Assembly (NCBI RefSeq): GCF_025200925.1
Contig: NZ_CP104174.1
Span: 2,914,001-2,978,000 of the forward strand
Source of the DNA: Bradyrhizobium sp. CB1015
GTDB taxonomy: Bacteria > Pseudomonadota > Alphaproteobacteria > Rhizobiales > Xanthobacteraceae
Direction of reading: 5' to 3'
DNA length: 64,000 nt
Shown here: positions 37,647-45,770 of the stretch, one piece after another
How positions within the stretch are numbered: position 1 is the stretch's first letter
Layout of the letters: each line of letters starts with the position of its first letter
Program-made: the position numbers and the translations under genes
The notes under the pieces: generated by a model
Told to the model about the DNA's origin: nothing
The model's input: the letters and a program-made list of their open reading frames with translations, nothing else
The model's database searches: none

Positions 37647-37814
37647 ATGACGGACGAAGTCAGGTTACCTCGCAAGCTTTCCGAAGAACCGGCAGCGCCC
37701 GACCCGGTGCGGCCAAGCCAGCAGAAGATCATCGATGAGGTCGAGCGCTGGGCCAACAGCCCGGGCCTCCAGCCGCCGCAATCGCAGCCTTCGACGGAGG
37801 CGAAAGCGAGCTAG
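37647..37814 (+). CDS. Small hydrophilic protein
   Basis: 55 residues (MTDEVRLPRKLSEEPAAPDP, VRPSQQKIIDEVERWANSPG), rich in Pro, Gln and Glu. GGGAGAGAGG precedes the ATG. No domain. Its TAG is followed after one base by the 102-bp double-hairpin repeat. Confidence 0.6.
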   Translation: MTDEVRLPRKLSEEPAAPDPVRPSQQKIIDEVERWANSPGLQPPQSQPSTEAKAS

Positions 37815-37815
37815 G

Positions 37816-37917
37816 GCATGATCCGGAAAAGTGTGCAGCGGTTTTCCGAAAGGATCATGCTCAAACAATAACCCAAAGCGCGATGACGATTCATCCTAAT
37901 CGCATCGCGCTTTAGGG
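37816..37917. repeat. 102-bp double-hairpin element, copy 1, between convergent genes
   Basis: First hairpin: GCATGATCCGGAAAA against TTTTCCGAAAGGATCATGC; second: AAAGCGCGATG against CGCATCGCGCTTT. It differs from copy 2 (47381-47482) at 4 positions. It begins just after the TAG at 37814 and its last bases TTAGGG read CCC TAA on the other strand, providing the Pro and stop codon of the convergent membrane gene. It probably terminates both. Confidence 0.9.
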
Positions 37918-38397
37918 CTTCACGAAGCGAGAGCCTGCCGACGGCGAATGGCCTGATCGGCGCGATTTGTGCGAGACAATGCGAAGCTTGCGCCTGAGCC
38001 ACCAGGCCGACACGGAAACGATGGCCCAGACCGTCAGCGCGGCGATGAAAGCGAATGCGGCGCTTGCCCCGACGATGACATGGAAGATGGCGGCGAACGC
38101 GGCGAGTCCTATGCTGCCGAGTGCGGCGCCTGCGGCATCGAGCGCCGCCGCCTTCTGTCCGCGCCGCCGCCCGCTCAGGCCGGCCTTCTCCTTGGCGTGA
38201 CGCTCGTGGCTTTCGATCAGCGTCGCGCTGGCGCAGAAGATGGCCGGAAGAGCAAGAAAGAGCCCGCCGACGGCGACGCCGAACTTCGAGCCGATAACGC
38301 CCGCGAGCACGGTCGCACCGCCGCCGAGCACGAAGCGAACGGCGTACTCGTACCACCGCGTCTGTTCCAGCGCCGATGTCGATAGCTTCACCAGCAT
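37912..38397 (-). CDS. DUF3147-like membrane protein, second copy
   Basis: 161 residues from MLVKLSTSAL. Four hydrophobic stretches (VRFVLGGGATVLAGVIGSKF, VGGLFLALPAIFCASATLIE, IGLAAFAAIFHVIVGASAAF, IAALTVWAIVSVSAWWL) with a basic loop (GLSGRRRGQK). Its start overlaps the upstream DUF3147 stop (TGATG). The end of the protein, Lys-Pro-stop, is encoded by the repeat element. Confidence 0.75.
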   Translation of the reverse strand: MLVKLSTSALEQTRWYEYAVRFVLGGGATVLAGVIGSKFGVAVGGLFLALPAIFCASATLIESHERHAKEKAGLSGRRRGQKAAALDAAGAALGSIGLAAFAAIFHVIVGASAAFAFIAALTVWAIVSVSAWWLRRKLRIVSHKSRRSGHSPSAGSRFVKP

Positions 38398-38744
38398 CAG
38401 GCCGCACCTCCCAAGCTGGCGAGCAGGCCGAAGGCGACCACGAGCCATGCGGCAAAGGCGAGGATCGTTGCTGGAAGCGCGCCGAGACGGAACCTCATCA
38501 GGAGGTGGCAGACCACGACGCTGTAGCAGGCGAGCGCGACGGCGCCATAGATCATCGTCCAGCTCTGGGCCGCAGCATATTGCGGGCCGTGCTGGACCAC
38601 GGCGATGCCGAGAGTAGCCAGTGCCACCGACGGCGCTGCACCGAGCAGCCCGGCAAAGCTCTTTGGCCGCAGCATGTCACCGAAGATCGCGAAGACGGAT
38701 ACGATCAGGCCGCCGGCGACGAAGCGCACGAGATATTCGGTCAT
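38397..38744 (-). CDS. DUF3147-like membrane protein, first copy
   Basis: 115 residues with four hydrophobic helices (LVRFVAGGLIVSVFAIFGDM, GLLGAAPSVALATLGIAVVQ, TMIYGAVALACYSVVVCHLL, ATILAFAAWLVVAFGLLAS). Shares the DUF3147 pattern EYxVRFVxGG with the next gene; the pair may form a heterodimer. Overlaps the PAP2 stop by 4 bp and the next gene by one base. Confidence 0.75.
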   Translation of the reverse strand: MTEYLVRFVAGGLIVSVFAIFGDMLRPKSFAGLLGAAPSVALATLGIAVVQHGPQYAAAQSWTMIYGAVALACYSVVVCHLLMRFRLGALPATILAFAAWLVVAFGLLASLGGAA

Positions 38745-39328
38745 GGCTGTCCCTCCGAGCCCTCGCGCCGCCGCTGCCGTGACGTCGCCAGCGTGAAGGG
38801 CCTGAGCAATCGCTCGACGACGATGCCGAGTGTGAAGCCTGCCACGACGTCGCTGGCCCAGTGCGCGAGCAGCGCGACGCGCGTCAGGGACAGCACCACG
38901 GCAAGCGAGCGCGCCAGGCCGCGCCGGTCAGACGGCAACAGGCCTGCGGCCGAGGCAAGGGCACCCATATGCACAGCGTGACCCGAGGGAAATGCGTCGC
39001 GGGCCCGCCCCGAAAAGGGAACACCGCGCCAGTGGCCGCTCACCGTCAGCCGGTCGGGCCTCGTCTGATCGAACACGGATTTCAAGACGTGCGGCAACAC
39101 GGCCGTCACCAGCGACACGATCAGGACGTGATCGGCAACGGGACGCTGCTGCGGATGCCTGAGGCGGGTGTAGAGCCATCCCGCTGCTGCGAGTGCGACC
39201 AGGACATGCTCGTCGGCGCCCCAGGTCATGGCCTGGGCGGCATGCTCGAGCCCCGAGTTGGTATTGTGCGCGATCTCGTTGGCGATCGCCGTATCGATCC
39301 GGGTGGGTTTGACTGTTACTAAGGCCAT
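38741..39328 (-). CDS. PAP2-family phosphatase
   Basis: 195 residues. The three phosphatase motifs are KSVFDQTRPDR, FPSGHAVHMG and SLTRVALLAHWASDVVAG; several membrane helices surround them. Substrates of the family include undecaprenyl-PP and lipid phosphates. First gene of a three-gene membrane operon. The ATG at 39328 has no near ribosome-binding site; GGAGGA lies upstream of a 9-codon frame overlapping it, and a TTG at 39367 is an alternative start. Confidence 0.88.
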   Translation of the reverse strand: MALVTVKPTRIDTAIANEIAHNTNSGLEHAAQAMTWGADEHVLVALAAAGWLYTRLRHPQQRPVADHVLIVSLVTAVLPHVLKSVFDQTRPDRLTVSGHWRGVPFSGRARDAFPSGHAVHMGALASAAGLLPSDRRGLARSLAVVLSLTRVALLAHWASDVVAGFTLGIVVERLLRPFTLATSRQRRREGSEGQP

Positions 39329-39488
39329 CGGTCCGTCGGCGACATTTCCTCCATGACAGTTTTGCAAAGCCTGGAAACAAGGAAGGTTCCTGGACGCGAG
39401 CGGCGGGCACCGCCCAGCGGCAGCGCGATGACGCTCTCATCGCGCGCCGGGAAGGACGCCGGGACGGCCGGCGTCCTGCGGCAATGCG

Positions 39489-40040
39489 TTACTTGGATTG
39501 GCCGACGCTCGGCGCCCTGCCGAGGTTCTTGGCCATGTCGAGGTGGTGCTTCAACGCCGGGAGCGTCTTGCCGGCCCAATCCTTGAGTGCGGCATTGTCG
39601 CCGCCCTTGGCGTAACGCTCGAACAGCGACACGGCATCTTCATGCGCGCTGACTTGATAGGAATTGTAGTCCGAGCTGAAATCCTTGCCGCTCGCATTCT
39701 TGAGCTTGTCGATCTTGCTCTGATGCGAGCTGTCGAGCGCGGTCGGCAGCGTGGCCTGCACCTTGCCATTGCCGACCAGTCCCTTGAGCTCGCTGCTCGT
39801 CTTGGTGTGATCGGTGATCATCTGCTGCGCGAAGGTTTTCTCCTCCGCGTTGCCCTTCTGCTGGGCGAGCTTGCCTGATTCGATCTCGAACATGTCGCTG
39901 ACCGCGACCTGGGTCACGAAGTCGGCTGTCGCAGGCGCAACGCCGAGCGCCGAATTCACGCCGGTCTTTTCGCCGAGCGACTGGGCGAGGGCGGGGCCTG
40001 CGAGAACCATGCAGGCAAGAGCGATGATTGTGCGTTTCAT
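39489..40040 (-). CDS. Exported DUF4142 protein
   Basis: 183 residues. Signal peptide (MKRTIIALACMVLAGPALAQ), then the DUF4142 (ferritin-like helical bundle) pattern: FVTQVAVSDMFEIESGKLAQ, AEEKTFAQQMITDHTKTSSE, SAHEDAVSLFERYAKGGDNA and LPALKHHLDMAKNL. These proteins are common in stress regulons of rhizobia. GGAAGGA precedes the ATG. An EcfG-like promoter lies 54 bp upstream. Confidence 0.92.
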   Translation of the reverse strand: MKRTIIALACMVLAGPALAQSLGEKTGVNSALGVAPATADFVTQVAVSDMFEIESGKLAQQKGNAEEKTFAQQMITDHTKTSSELKGLVGNGKVQATLPTALDSSHQSKIDKLKNASGKDFSSDYNSYQVSAHEDAVSLFERYAKGGDNAALKDWAGKTLPALKHHLDMAKNLGRAPSVGQSK

Positions 40041-40094
40041 GGTCAAATCCTTCCGAAAGGTCGCGCGGCCGCTTGCCGGCGACGTGCGCCGACC

Positions 40095-40119
40095 AACACG
40101 CCGCCGGGGCCGAGGTTCC
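40095..40119 (-). promoter_or_regulatory. EcfG-like promoter, -10 TGTT
   Basis: Minus strand GGAAC (40119-40115), 16 bp, TGTT (40098-40095), 54 bp before the DUF4142 gene. Confidence 0.55.
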
Positions 40120-40125
40120 TAACGG

Positions 40126-40353
40126 CTAATCCGCGGGATTTCGTCCGGTGCGCGGATTGATCGGATCTGTCGGCTTGCGTCGAAGCCGCTCGGGCAGGAA
40201 CGGTTCGGCCGGCGCGGCGGTAGCGTCGGCCCGTACGTCAGCATGGCGCTGCGCCCGCTCGTGCGGCGTCCGGTTGTCGTTGATGTTGTACTTCACGTCG
40301 ACGCCATCGACGGGGTCGTTGACGCCGTGCCGGATATCGCGGAAGTCGCTCAT
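40126..40353 (-). CDS. Small hydrophilic protein behind the ThDP enzyme
   Basis: 75 residues (MSDFRDIRHGVNDPVDGVDV, KYNINDNRTPHERAQRHADV), no hydrophobic core. It begins 8 bp after the stop of the ThDP-dependent enzyme and is surely in its mRNA. Unknown; may be a stress hydrophilin. Confidence 0.65.
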   Translation of the reverse strand: MSDFRDIRHGVNDPVDGVDVKYNINDNRTPHERAQRHADVRADATAAPAEPFLPERLRRKPTDPINPRTGRNPAD

Positions 40354-40361
40354 GGCTCACC

Positions 40362-42149
40362 TCATTGCTTTCCGGGCAGGATCGATTCCAGCACCTGCCG
40401 CGCTGCTCCCTTGATCATCCCGCTCTCATTCGGGTCGCCCTTCATCAGGGCGAGCGAAAAGTTCTTCGCCTGCTGCAAGGTGATGTGCGGAGGCAGCGGC
40501 GGCACCTCGGGATCGGTTTTCACTTCCAGCACGACGGGCATCTCGCTTCCCAGCGCCTGCTCCCAGGCCGAGCCGAGCAGCTGTGGGCTGTCGACGAAGA
40601 TGCCGCGCAGGCCGATCAGCTCGGCGAAGCGCGAATAGGAGACATCGGGAATGCGCTGCGACGCCTCGAACTTGGGATCACCGTTGATGATGCGCTGCTC
40701 CCAGGTGACCTGATTGAGATCCTCGTTGTTGAAGACGCAGACGATGAAACGCGGGTCCTTCCAGTCGCGCCAATACTTCGCAGCGGTGATCAGCTCGGCC
40801 ATGTTGTTCATCTGCATGGCACCGTCCCCGACGAGTGCAATCACGGGGCGGTCCGAATGGGCGTATTTGGCCGCGAGCGCGTAAGGCACCGCAGCGCCCA
40901 TCGAGGCGAGGCCGCCGGAGAGCGAGGCCGTCATGCCGCGCCGCATCTTGAGGTCCCGCGCGAACCAATTGGCGCAGGAGCCCGAGTCACTGGTGATGAT
41001 GGCGCGGTCGGGCAGGCGCGGAGACAATTCCCAGGCGACGAGCTGCGGATTGACCGGCGCGGCGGGTTGATGCGCGCGGTCATCCAACGTCTTCCACCAT
41101 GTCGCGACGTCCTCCTGGATGCTTTGGCGCCAGGCGCCGTCGCTCTTGGGTTTCAGCCGCGGCAACAATGCCCGCAGCGTTTCGGCGGCGTCGCCGACGA
41201 GGCCGACCTCCATGGGAAAGCGGATCGACATCATGCCGGCGTCGATGTCGATCTGCACGCCGCGCGCGCTGTCTTCCTGCGGCAGGAATTCGGCGTAGGG
41301 AAAGGCCGAGCCCACCATCAGCAGCGTGTCGCATTCCATCATCATGTTGTAGCTGGGCTCGGTGCCGAGCAGGCCGATCGAGCCGGTGACCCATGGCAGG
41401 TCGTCGGGCAGCGCGGCCTTGCCGAGCAATGCCTTGGCGCAGCCCGCCGACAGCCGGTCGGCGACCGCGATGACTTCGTCGGTGGCGCGAAGCGCACCGG
41501 CGCCGACGAGCATCGCGACCTTCTTGCCGGCATTGAGGATATCAGCGGCGCGGTCGAGCTCGGCATCACGAGGGATGACTTTAGGCGGGCTGTAACCGAC
41601 ACCGGAGTGCAGCGTGCCGTGGACGCGGGGCGGGTCCTCGTAAGGCTCCTCCTGCAAGTCGTTGGGCAAGATGATGACGGTGGGAGTCCGCCGCGCCAGT
41701 GCGATCCGCACCGACCGGTCAATCAGATGCCGCACCTGCGCGGGCGAGGAGGCCTGCATGACATAGGCGCCGGCGACGTCCTTGAACATCGAGAGCAGGT
41801 CGAGTTCCTGCTGGTAGTGACCGCCGAGCGCGTTGCGCGACTGCTGGCCGACGATCGCCAGCACCGGCTGGTGATCGAGCAGCGCATCGTACAGCCCGGT
41901 GACGAGATGCGAGGCGCCGGGACCAGAGGTCGCAACGCAGACGCCGAGCTCGCCCGAGAACTTTGCGTAAGCGGTGGCCATGAATGCGGCCATCTCCTCG
42001 TGCCGCGCCTGCACGAAGCCGATCTTGCCGCCCGCCCGGTTCATCGCACCGAACACGCCGTTGATGCCGTCGCCGGGATAGCCAAAGATGTGGCGCACGC
42101 CCCATTGGTGCAGGCGCTGAATGATGAAGTCGGAGACGGTCTGGGACAT
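40362..42149 (-). CDS. ThDP-dependent enzyme, pyruvate oxidase / acetolactate-synthase-like
   Basis: 595 residues. N-terminal PYR domain with IFGYPGDGINGVFGAM and the catalytic Glu in VQARHEEMAAFMA; central FAD/DHAP-type domain (AMLVGAGALRATDEVIAV); C-terminal PP domain with the ThDP motif VGDGAMQMNNMAELITAAKY ending in NNED. Closest in pattern to PoxB-like 'thiamine pyrophosphate-requiring' proteins, which act on pyruvate at the membrane. It begins 41 bp after an EcfG-type promoter and is divergent from the PRC-barrel gene. A stress or stationary-phase role is likely. Confidence 0.88.
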   Translation of the reverse strand: MSQTVSDFIIQRLHQWGVRHIFGYPGDGINGVFGAMNRAGGKIGFVQARHEEMAAFMATAYAKFSGELGVCVATSGPGASHLVTGLYDALLDHQPVLAIVGQQSRNALGGHYQQELDLLSMFKDVAGAYVMQASSPAQVRHLIDRSVRIALARRTPTVIILPNDLQEEPYEDPPRVHGTLHSGVGYSPPKVIPRDAELDRAADILNAGKKVAMLVGAGALRATDEVIAVADRLSAGCAKALLGKAALPDDLPWVTGSIGLLGTEPSYNMMMECDTLLMVGSAFPYAEFLPQEDSARGVQIDIDAGMMSIRFPMEVGLVGDAAETLRALLPRLKPKSDGAWRQSIQEDVATWWKTLDDRAHQPAAPVNPQLVAWELSPRLPDRAIITSDSGSCANWFARDLKMRRGMTASLSGGLASMGAAVPYALAAKYAHSDRPVIALVGDGAMQMNNMAELITAAKYWRDWKDPRFIVCVFNNEDLNQVTWEQRIINGDPKFEASQRIPDVSYSRFAELIGLRGIFVDSPQLLGSAWEQALGSEMPVVLEVKTDPEVPPLPPHITLQQAKNFSLALMKGDPNESGMIKGAARQVLESILPGKQ

Positions 42150-42190
42150 TGCGGGCGGCTCTTTCTGTTGCGGCCTCGGTAGCCTCAGAG

Positions 42191-42215
42191 AACCGGTTCT
42201 TTGTGCTGATGTTCC
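42191..42215 (-). promoter_or_regulatory. EcfG-type promoter of the ThDP enzyme
   Basis: Minus strand GGAAC (42215-42211), 16 bp, GGTT (42194-42191), 41 bp before the start at 42149. Confidence 0.65.
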
Positions 42216-42238
42216 CAGGCATTTGCGGAACACGCGCC

Positions 42239-42264
42239 GGAACGATCACTCACCCCTTTCGGTT
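42239..42264 (+). promoter_or_regulatory. EcfG-type promoter of the PRC-barrel gene
   Basis: GGAAC (42239-42243), 17 bp, GGTT (42261-42264), 30 bp before the start at 42295. Back to back with the previous promoter. Confidence 0.65.
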
Positions 42265-42294
42265 GATTCACAAATGGCTGAGTGGAGAATGACG

Positions 42295-42669
42295 ATGCTC
42301 AATCAGGCTGAACTGGACCGTAACGAGATGGGCCGGCTGATCGGAAGCGACAAGGTCGAGGGAACCGCGGTCTATGGTGCCGATCGCAACAAGATCGGTT
42401 CAATCGAACGGGTCATGATCGACAAGATCAGCGGCAAGGTCTCCTATGCGGTGCTTGGTTTCGGAGGCTTTCTCGGCCTCGGCAATGATCGCTATCCGTT
42501 GCCCTGGCAGTCGCTGAAGTACGACACCGAGCTCGGCGGTTACGTGACTGCGATCACCGCGAAGGATCTGGAAGGCGCGCCGAAATACGGTGAGAAGACG
42601 GACTGGAACTGGAGTGATGACGCCGCCGTCCGTGGCATCAACTCCTATTACGGCGTCCCCTTCGCTTGA
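42295..42669 (+). CDS. PRC-barrel domain protein
   Basis: 124 residues. GRLIGSDKVEGTAVYGADRN, KIGSIERVMIDKISGKVSYA, VLGFGGFLGLGNDRYPLPWQ and LKYDTELGGYVTAITAKDLE follow the PRC-barrel fold, a small beta-barrel also found in the RimM C-terminus and photosynthetic reaction centre H. Often stress-induced in rhizobia. The second ATG (42295) was chosen because GGAGA lies eight bases upstream of it. Confidence 0.88.
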   Translation: MLNQAELDRNEMGRLIGSDKVEGTAVYGADRNKIGSIERVMIDKISGKVSYAVLGFGGFLGLGNDRYPLPWQSLKYDTELGGYVTAITAKDLEGAPKYGEKTDWNWSDDAAVRGINSYYGVPFA

Positions 42670-42730
42670 GCTTCGCAATTTTATCGCGAGCTCCTCGCAA
42701 GGGCGGTGTCGAGAGGCGCGCCGCCCTCGC

Positions 42731-43195
42731 TCAACCCGCCGCTTCTCTCCGCCCCGGGCCTGCATGCACATGCACCTGCTTGGCATGCAGCACCTCGCCG
42801 CATTCCGAGCACACCATGACGGGGTCGAACAGCTTGCCGCAGCTCTTGTGCTCGTGCAGCAGCGGGCGGCCGCGCTCGTCGCCCATATGGGTGTCGCCCC
42901 AATGCACCATCGCCATGATGATCGGGTAGAGGTCGAGCCCCTTCTGGGTGAGGATGTATTCGTAGCGCTTCGGCGCCTCGGAATAGGGGACGCGGCGCAG
43001 GATGCCGAAGCGGACCAGCTTCTTCAGCCGCTCCGAGAGCAGGTGCCGCGTGATCTGGAGCGCGGACTGAAACGCCTCGAACCGCCGTACCCGCAAGAAG
43101 CACTCGCGCAGGATCAGCAGCGTCCAGCGGTCGCCGATCACGGCGACGGTGCGGGCGAGGGAGCAGGGCTCTTCCTCAAGGGTGTCCCATTTCAT
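42731..43195 (-). CDS. HxlR-family transcriptional regulator
   Basis: 154 residues. The winged-helix HxlR domain shows CSLARTVAVIGDRWTLLILR, FEAFQSALQITRHLLSERLK and LVRFGILRRVPYSEAPKRYE; after about residue 105 a Cys-rich tail (CGKLFDPVMVCSECGE) may bind metal. It is divergent from the SDR gene, whose promoter carries a palindrome, so it probably controls both. Confidence 0.9.
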   Translation of the reverse strand: MKWDTLEEEPCSLARTVAVIGDRWTLLILRECFLRVRRFEAFQSALQITRHLLSERLKKLVRFGILRRVPYSEAPKRYEYILTQKGLDLYPIIMAMVHWGDTHMGDERGRPLLHEHKSCGKLFDPVMVCSECGEVLHAKQVHVHAGPGRREAAG

Positions 43196-43287
43196 GATGC
43201 GGTTCCTGCAAGTAGTCAGTCTGAAAAAGGAACTAAGTTGATCGGTCAGAGATATTTTCGCAGAAGAGTAGCATTCAGCTGCTCAGT

Positions 43288-43314
43288 TTGACAGTTCTAT
43301 TTTTGAACTATAGC
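43288..43314 (+). promoter_or_regulatory. Promoter of the SDR gene with overlapping palindrome
   Basis: TTGACA (43288-43293), 15 bp, TATAGC (43309-43314). Inside it AGTTC (43293-43297) and GAACT (43305-43309) form an inverted repeat with a 7-bp centre, a good candidate HxlR operator. The spacing is shorter than the usual 17 bp, which fits an activated or repressed promoter. Confidence 0.5.
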
Positions 43315-43369
43315 CTCCGGCCCATGAAACGCCGCACGGTCGCAATGCGGCTCACCGGAGGAGGCGATC

Positions 43370-44107
43370 TTGTCCAAGCGAAACGCCACTGCGGCCGTCA
43401 TCGGGGCCGGCGATTTCATCGGCGCCGAGATCGCCAAGAAGTTTGCCGCCGAAGGGTTCTCGATTTTCGCCGGTCGGCGCAATGGAGACAAGCTCGCGCC
43501 GTTGGTGCAGGATATCGAAGCCGCCGGTGGCGAGATCCATGCCCGCTCGCTCGACGCGCGGAAGGAAGATGAGGTCATCTCCTTCCTGAACGACGCAGAT
43601 AAGCATGCACCGCTCGAAGTCTGCATCTTCAACGTCGGCGCCAACGTCAATTTCCCGATCCTCGACACCACCGAGCGCGTGTTTCGCAAGGTCTGGGAGA
43701 TGGCCTGCTATTCCGGCTTCCTCGCCGGGCGCGAGGCGGCGCGGCTGATGCTGCCGCGCGGCGGCGGCAACATCTTCTTCACTGGTGCGACCGCAAGCTT
43801 GCGCGGCGGCAGCGGCTTTGCCGCCTTTGCCAGCGCCAAGTTCGGCCTGCGCGCGGTCGCGCAGGCGATGGCGCGCGAGCTCGGGCCGAAGAACATCCAC
43901 GTCGCCCATCTCATCATCGATTCCGGCGTGGATACCGAATGGGTGCGCCAGCGCCGGCTCGAGGCGCTCGGCCCCAATGCGCTTGACAACCCCGACCTCC
44001 TGATGCCGCCGTCCTCGGTCGCGAACGCCTATTGGCAGCTTTACCAGCAGCCGAAGAGCGCCTGGACCTTCGAGATGGAGATCCGTCCGTTCGGAGAGAA
44101 ATGGTGA
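43370..44107 (+). CDS. SDR-family protein lacking the catalytic Tyr
   Basis: 245 residues with an SDR Rossmann fold: AVIGAGDFIGAEIAKKFAAE (nucleotide-binding loop), NVGANVNFPI, and FAAFASAKFGLRAVAQAMAR. The Lys157 of the YxxxK motif is present but the residue four before it is Phe153, and no Ser stands at the usual place (FFTGATAS). Classical reductase activity is therefore doubtful; it may bind NAD(P) or catalyse differently. Start is a TTG with GGAGGAGG upstream. Divergent from HxlR. Confidence 0.85.
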   Translation: MSKRNATAAVIGAGDFIGAEIAKKFAAEGFSIFAGRRNGDKLAPLVQDIEAAGGEIHARSLDARKEDEVISFLNDADKHAPLEVCIFNVGANVNFPILDTTERVFRKVWEMACYSGFLAGREAARLMLPRGGGNIFFTGATASLRGGSGFAAFASAKFGLRAVAQAMARELGPKNIHVAHLIIDSGVDTEWVRQRRLEALGPNALDNPDLLMPPSSVANAYWQLYQQPKSAWTFEMEIRPFGEKW

Positions 44108-44169
44108 CCGCGGTGCGAAAGGCCGGCTAGACTGATCTCAACATCAAGCAAATTCCGGGAGGATTTTCA

Positions 44170-45171
44170 GTGAAGACCGCGATCACCGAACTGTTCGGCA
44201 TCGAGCACCCGATCATCCAGGGCGGCATGCATTTCGTCGGCTTCGCCGAGCTGGCGGCTGCCGTCTCGAATGCCGGCGGGCTCGGCATCATCACCGGTCT
44301 CACGCAGAAGACGCCCGAGCTGCTGGCCAAGGAGATCGCGCGCTGCCGCGACATGACGGACAAGCCTTTCGGCGTCAATCTCACTTTCCTGCCAGCCTTC
44401 TCGGCGCCGCCTTATCCCGAATATATCGCGGCCATCGTCGAGGGCGGCATCAAGGCGGTGGAGACCGCAGGCCGCAGCCCGGAAGCCTACATGCCGGCGC
44501 TGAAGGCCGCCGGCATCAAGGTCATCCACAAATGCACCTCGGTGCGCCACTCGCTGAAGGCCGAGCGCATCGGCTGCGACGCCGTCAGCGTCGACGGCTT
44601 CGAGTGCGGCGGCCATCCCGGCGAGGACGACATTCCCAACATGATCCTGCTGCCGCGCGCGGCGGAGGAGTTGAAGATCCCGTTCGTCGCCTCCGGCGGC
44701 ATGGCCGATGGGCGCAGCCTGGTCGCGGCGCTCTCGCTCGGCGCGGCGGGCATGAACATGGGCACGCGCTTCATCGCCACCAAGGAAGCGCCGGTGCACC
44801 AGAACGTCAAGAACGCGCTGGTCGCGGCCACCGAGCTCGACACCCGCCTGATCATGCGGGCCTTGCGCAATACCGAGCGCGTCCTGAAGAACGCCAATGT
44901 CGACCGCCTGCTCGAGATCGAGCGCGAGAAGGGCGCCAAGCTCACGATCGACGATATCCACGACCAGGTCGCGGGCGTCTATCCCAAGATCATGCTGGAC
45001 GGCCAGATGGACGCCGGCGCCTGGAGCTGCGGCATGGTCGCAGGCCTGATCCACGACATCCCGTCCTGCAAGGAGCTGATCGATCGCATCATGATTGAAG
45101 CGGAAACCATCATCCGCGGCCGCCTGATGGGGTTGCTGGACGGGACAGGGGCGACGCGAAAGGTCGCCTGA
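44170..45171 (+). CDS. Nitronate monooxygenase (2-nitropropane dioxygenase family)
   Basis: 333 residues; an FMN-dependent TIM barrel. GIEHPIIQGGMHFVGFAELA, NAGGLGIITGLTQ, FGVNLTFLP, VDGFECGGHPGEDDIPNMIL and VASGGMADGRSLVAALSLGA are the family's FMN and substrate motifs; GGHPGED carries the catalytic His region. It oxidises alkyl nitronates or related enolates. Start is a GTG with GGGAGGA upstream. It may share a transcript with the SDR gene 62 bp upstream. Confidence 0.9.
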   Translation: MKTAITELFGIEHPIIQGGMHFVGFAELAAAVSNAGGLGIITGLTQKTPELLAKEIARCRDMTDKPFGVNLTFLPAFSAPPYPEYIAAIVEGGIKAVETAGRSPEAYMPALKAAGIKVIHKCTSVRHSLKAERIGCDAVSVDGFECGGHPGEDDIPNMILLPRAAEELKIPFVASGGMADGRSLVAALSLGAAGMNMGTRFIATKEAPVHQNVKNALVAATELDTRLIMRALRNTERVLKNANVDRLLEIEREKGAKLTIDDIHDQVAGVYPKIMLDGQMDAGAWSCGMVAGLIHDIPSCKELIDRIMIEAETIIRGRLMGLLDGTGATRKVA

Positions 45172-45280
45172 CACCGGCAAACTTCTTAACCACGGCGGCA
45201 TTTGACCGCTGGAATTGCGCGCGGCGCCTACTAGATAGGGGTAAATTGCCCCTTTCATATATCGATTTCAGGAGGCGTCC

Positions 45281-45700
45281 GTGGTCCTGAAAAGCGTTCC
45301 CTTCGCAATTGCCTTTGCCCTCGTGGTCGCAGGGGCCGGTATTGCGCGCGCCGACGACTACAAGCCCGACGAATATCTCGGCCTCGATCTCTCCAAGGCC
45401 GTGCTGTCGCCGAAACGTCTTGGGCCGGAGACGCACTTTGCGCCGGTCGCGCTCGAAGCGCGTGGCGGCAACGAGGCGCAGGCGCGCGCTGAGCCAGTCG
45501 ACGTGCCGAAGAAGGTTGCCGCCGAACGCGTTCGTGTGGCCGAGCCGAAGGCCGCGCATGCGGCGAGCAGCCAGCCGCGTGGCGCGGCCCGCGCCAAGCT
45601 TGCACACCGCCGCGGCAATCCGCTCGACGCGCAGGCGATGGACACCCGCATCCAGACCTGGCCTTGCCGCTCCGGCGGCATCTGCAACTGGAAGCGGTGA
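45281..45700 (+). CDS. Small exported protein, unknown
   Basis: 139 residues. Signal peptide (MVLKSVPFAIAFALVVAGAG, cleavage at ARA-DD), then YKPDEYLGLDLSKAVLSPKR, an Ala/Arg-rich middle and a Cys-containing C-terminus (RIQTWPCRSGGICNWKR). The start is a GTG with AGGAGG upstream. No domain recognised; the two Cys may form a disulfide in the periplasm. Confidence 0.7.
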   Translation: MVLKSVPFAIAFALVVAGAGIARADDYKPDEYLGLDLSKAVLSPKRLGPETHFAPVALEARGGNEAQARAEPVDVPKKVAAERVRVAEPKAAHAASSQPRGAARAKLAHRRGNPLDAQAMDTRIQTWPCRSGGICNWKR

Positions 45701-45726
45701 TCATAGGGCGTCATCCCCGCGTCGCA

Positions 45727-45770
45727 AAACCGTAGGCGCGGAGTCAAGAAACCGTAAGCTGGGAGTCAAG
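45727..45770 (+). promoter_or_regulatory. 22-bp tandem repeats, Pho-box-like, before phoD
   Basis: Two adjacent 22-bp copies (45727-45748 and 45749-45770) match at 19 positions; each has ACCGTA followed 11 bp later by GAGTCAAG. The four 11-bp steps recall PhoB sites (CTGTCAT-like half-sites every 11 bp), though the halves are degenerate. They end 43 bp before phoD. Confidence 0.4.
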
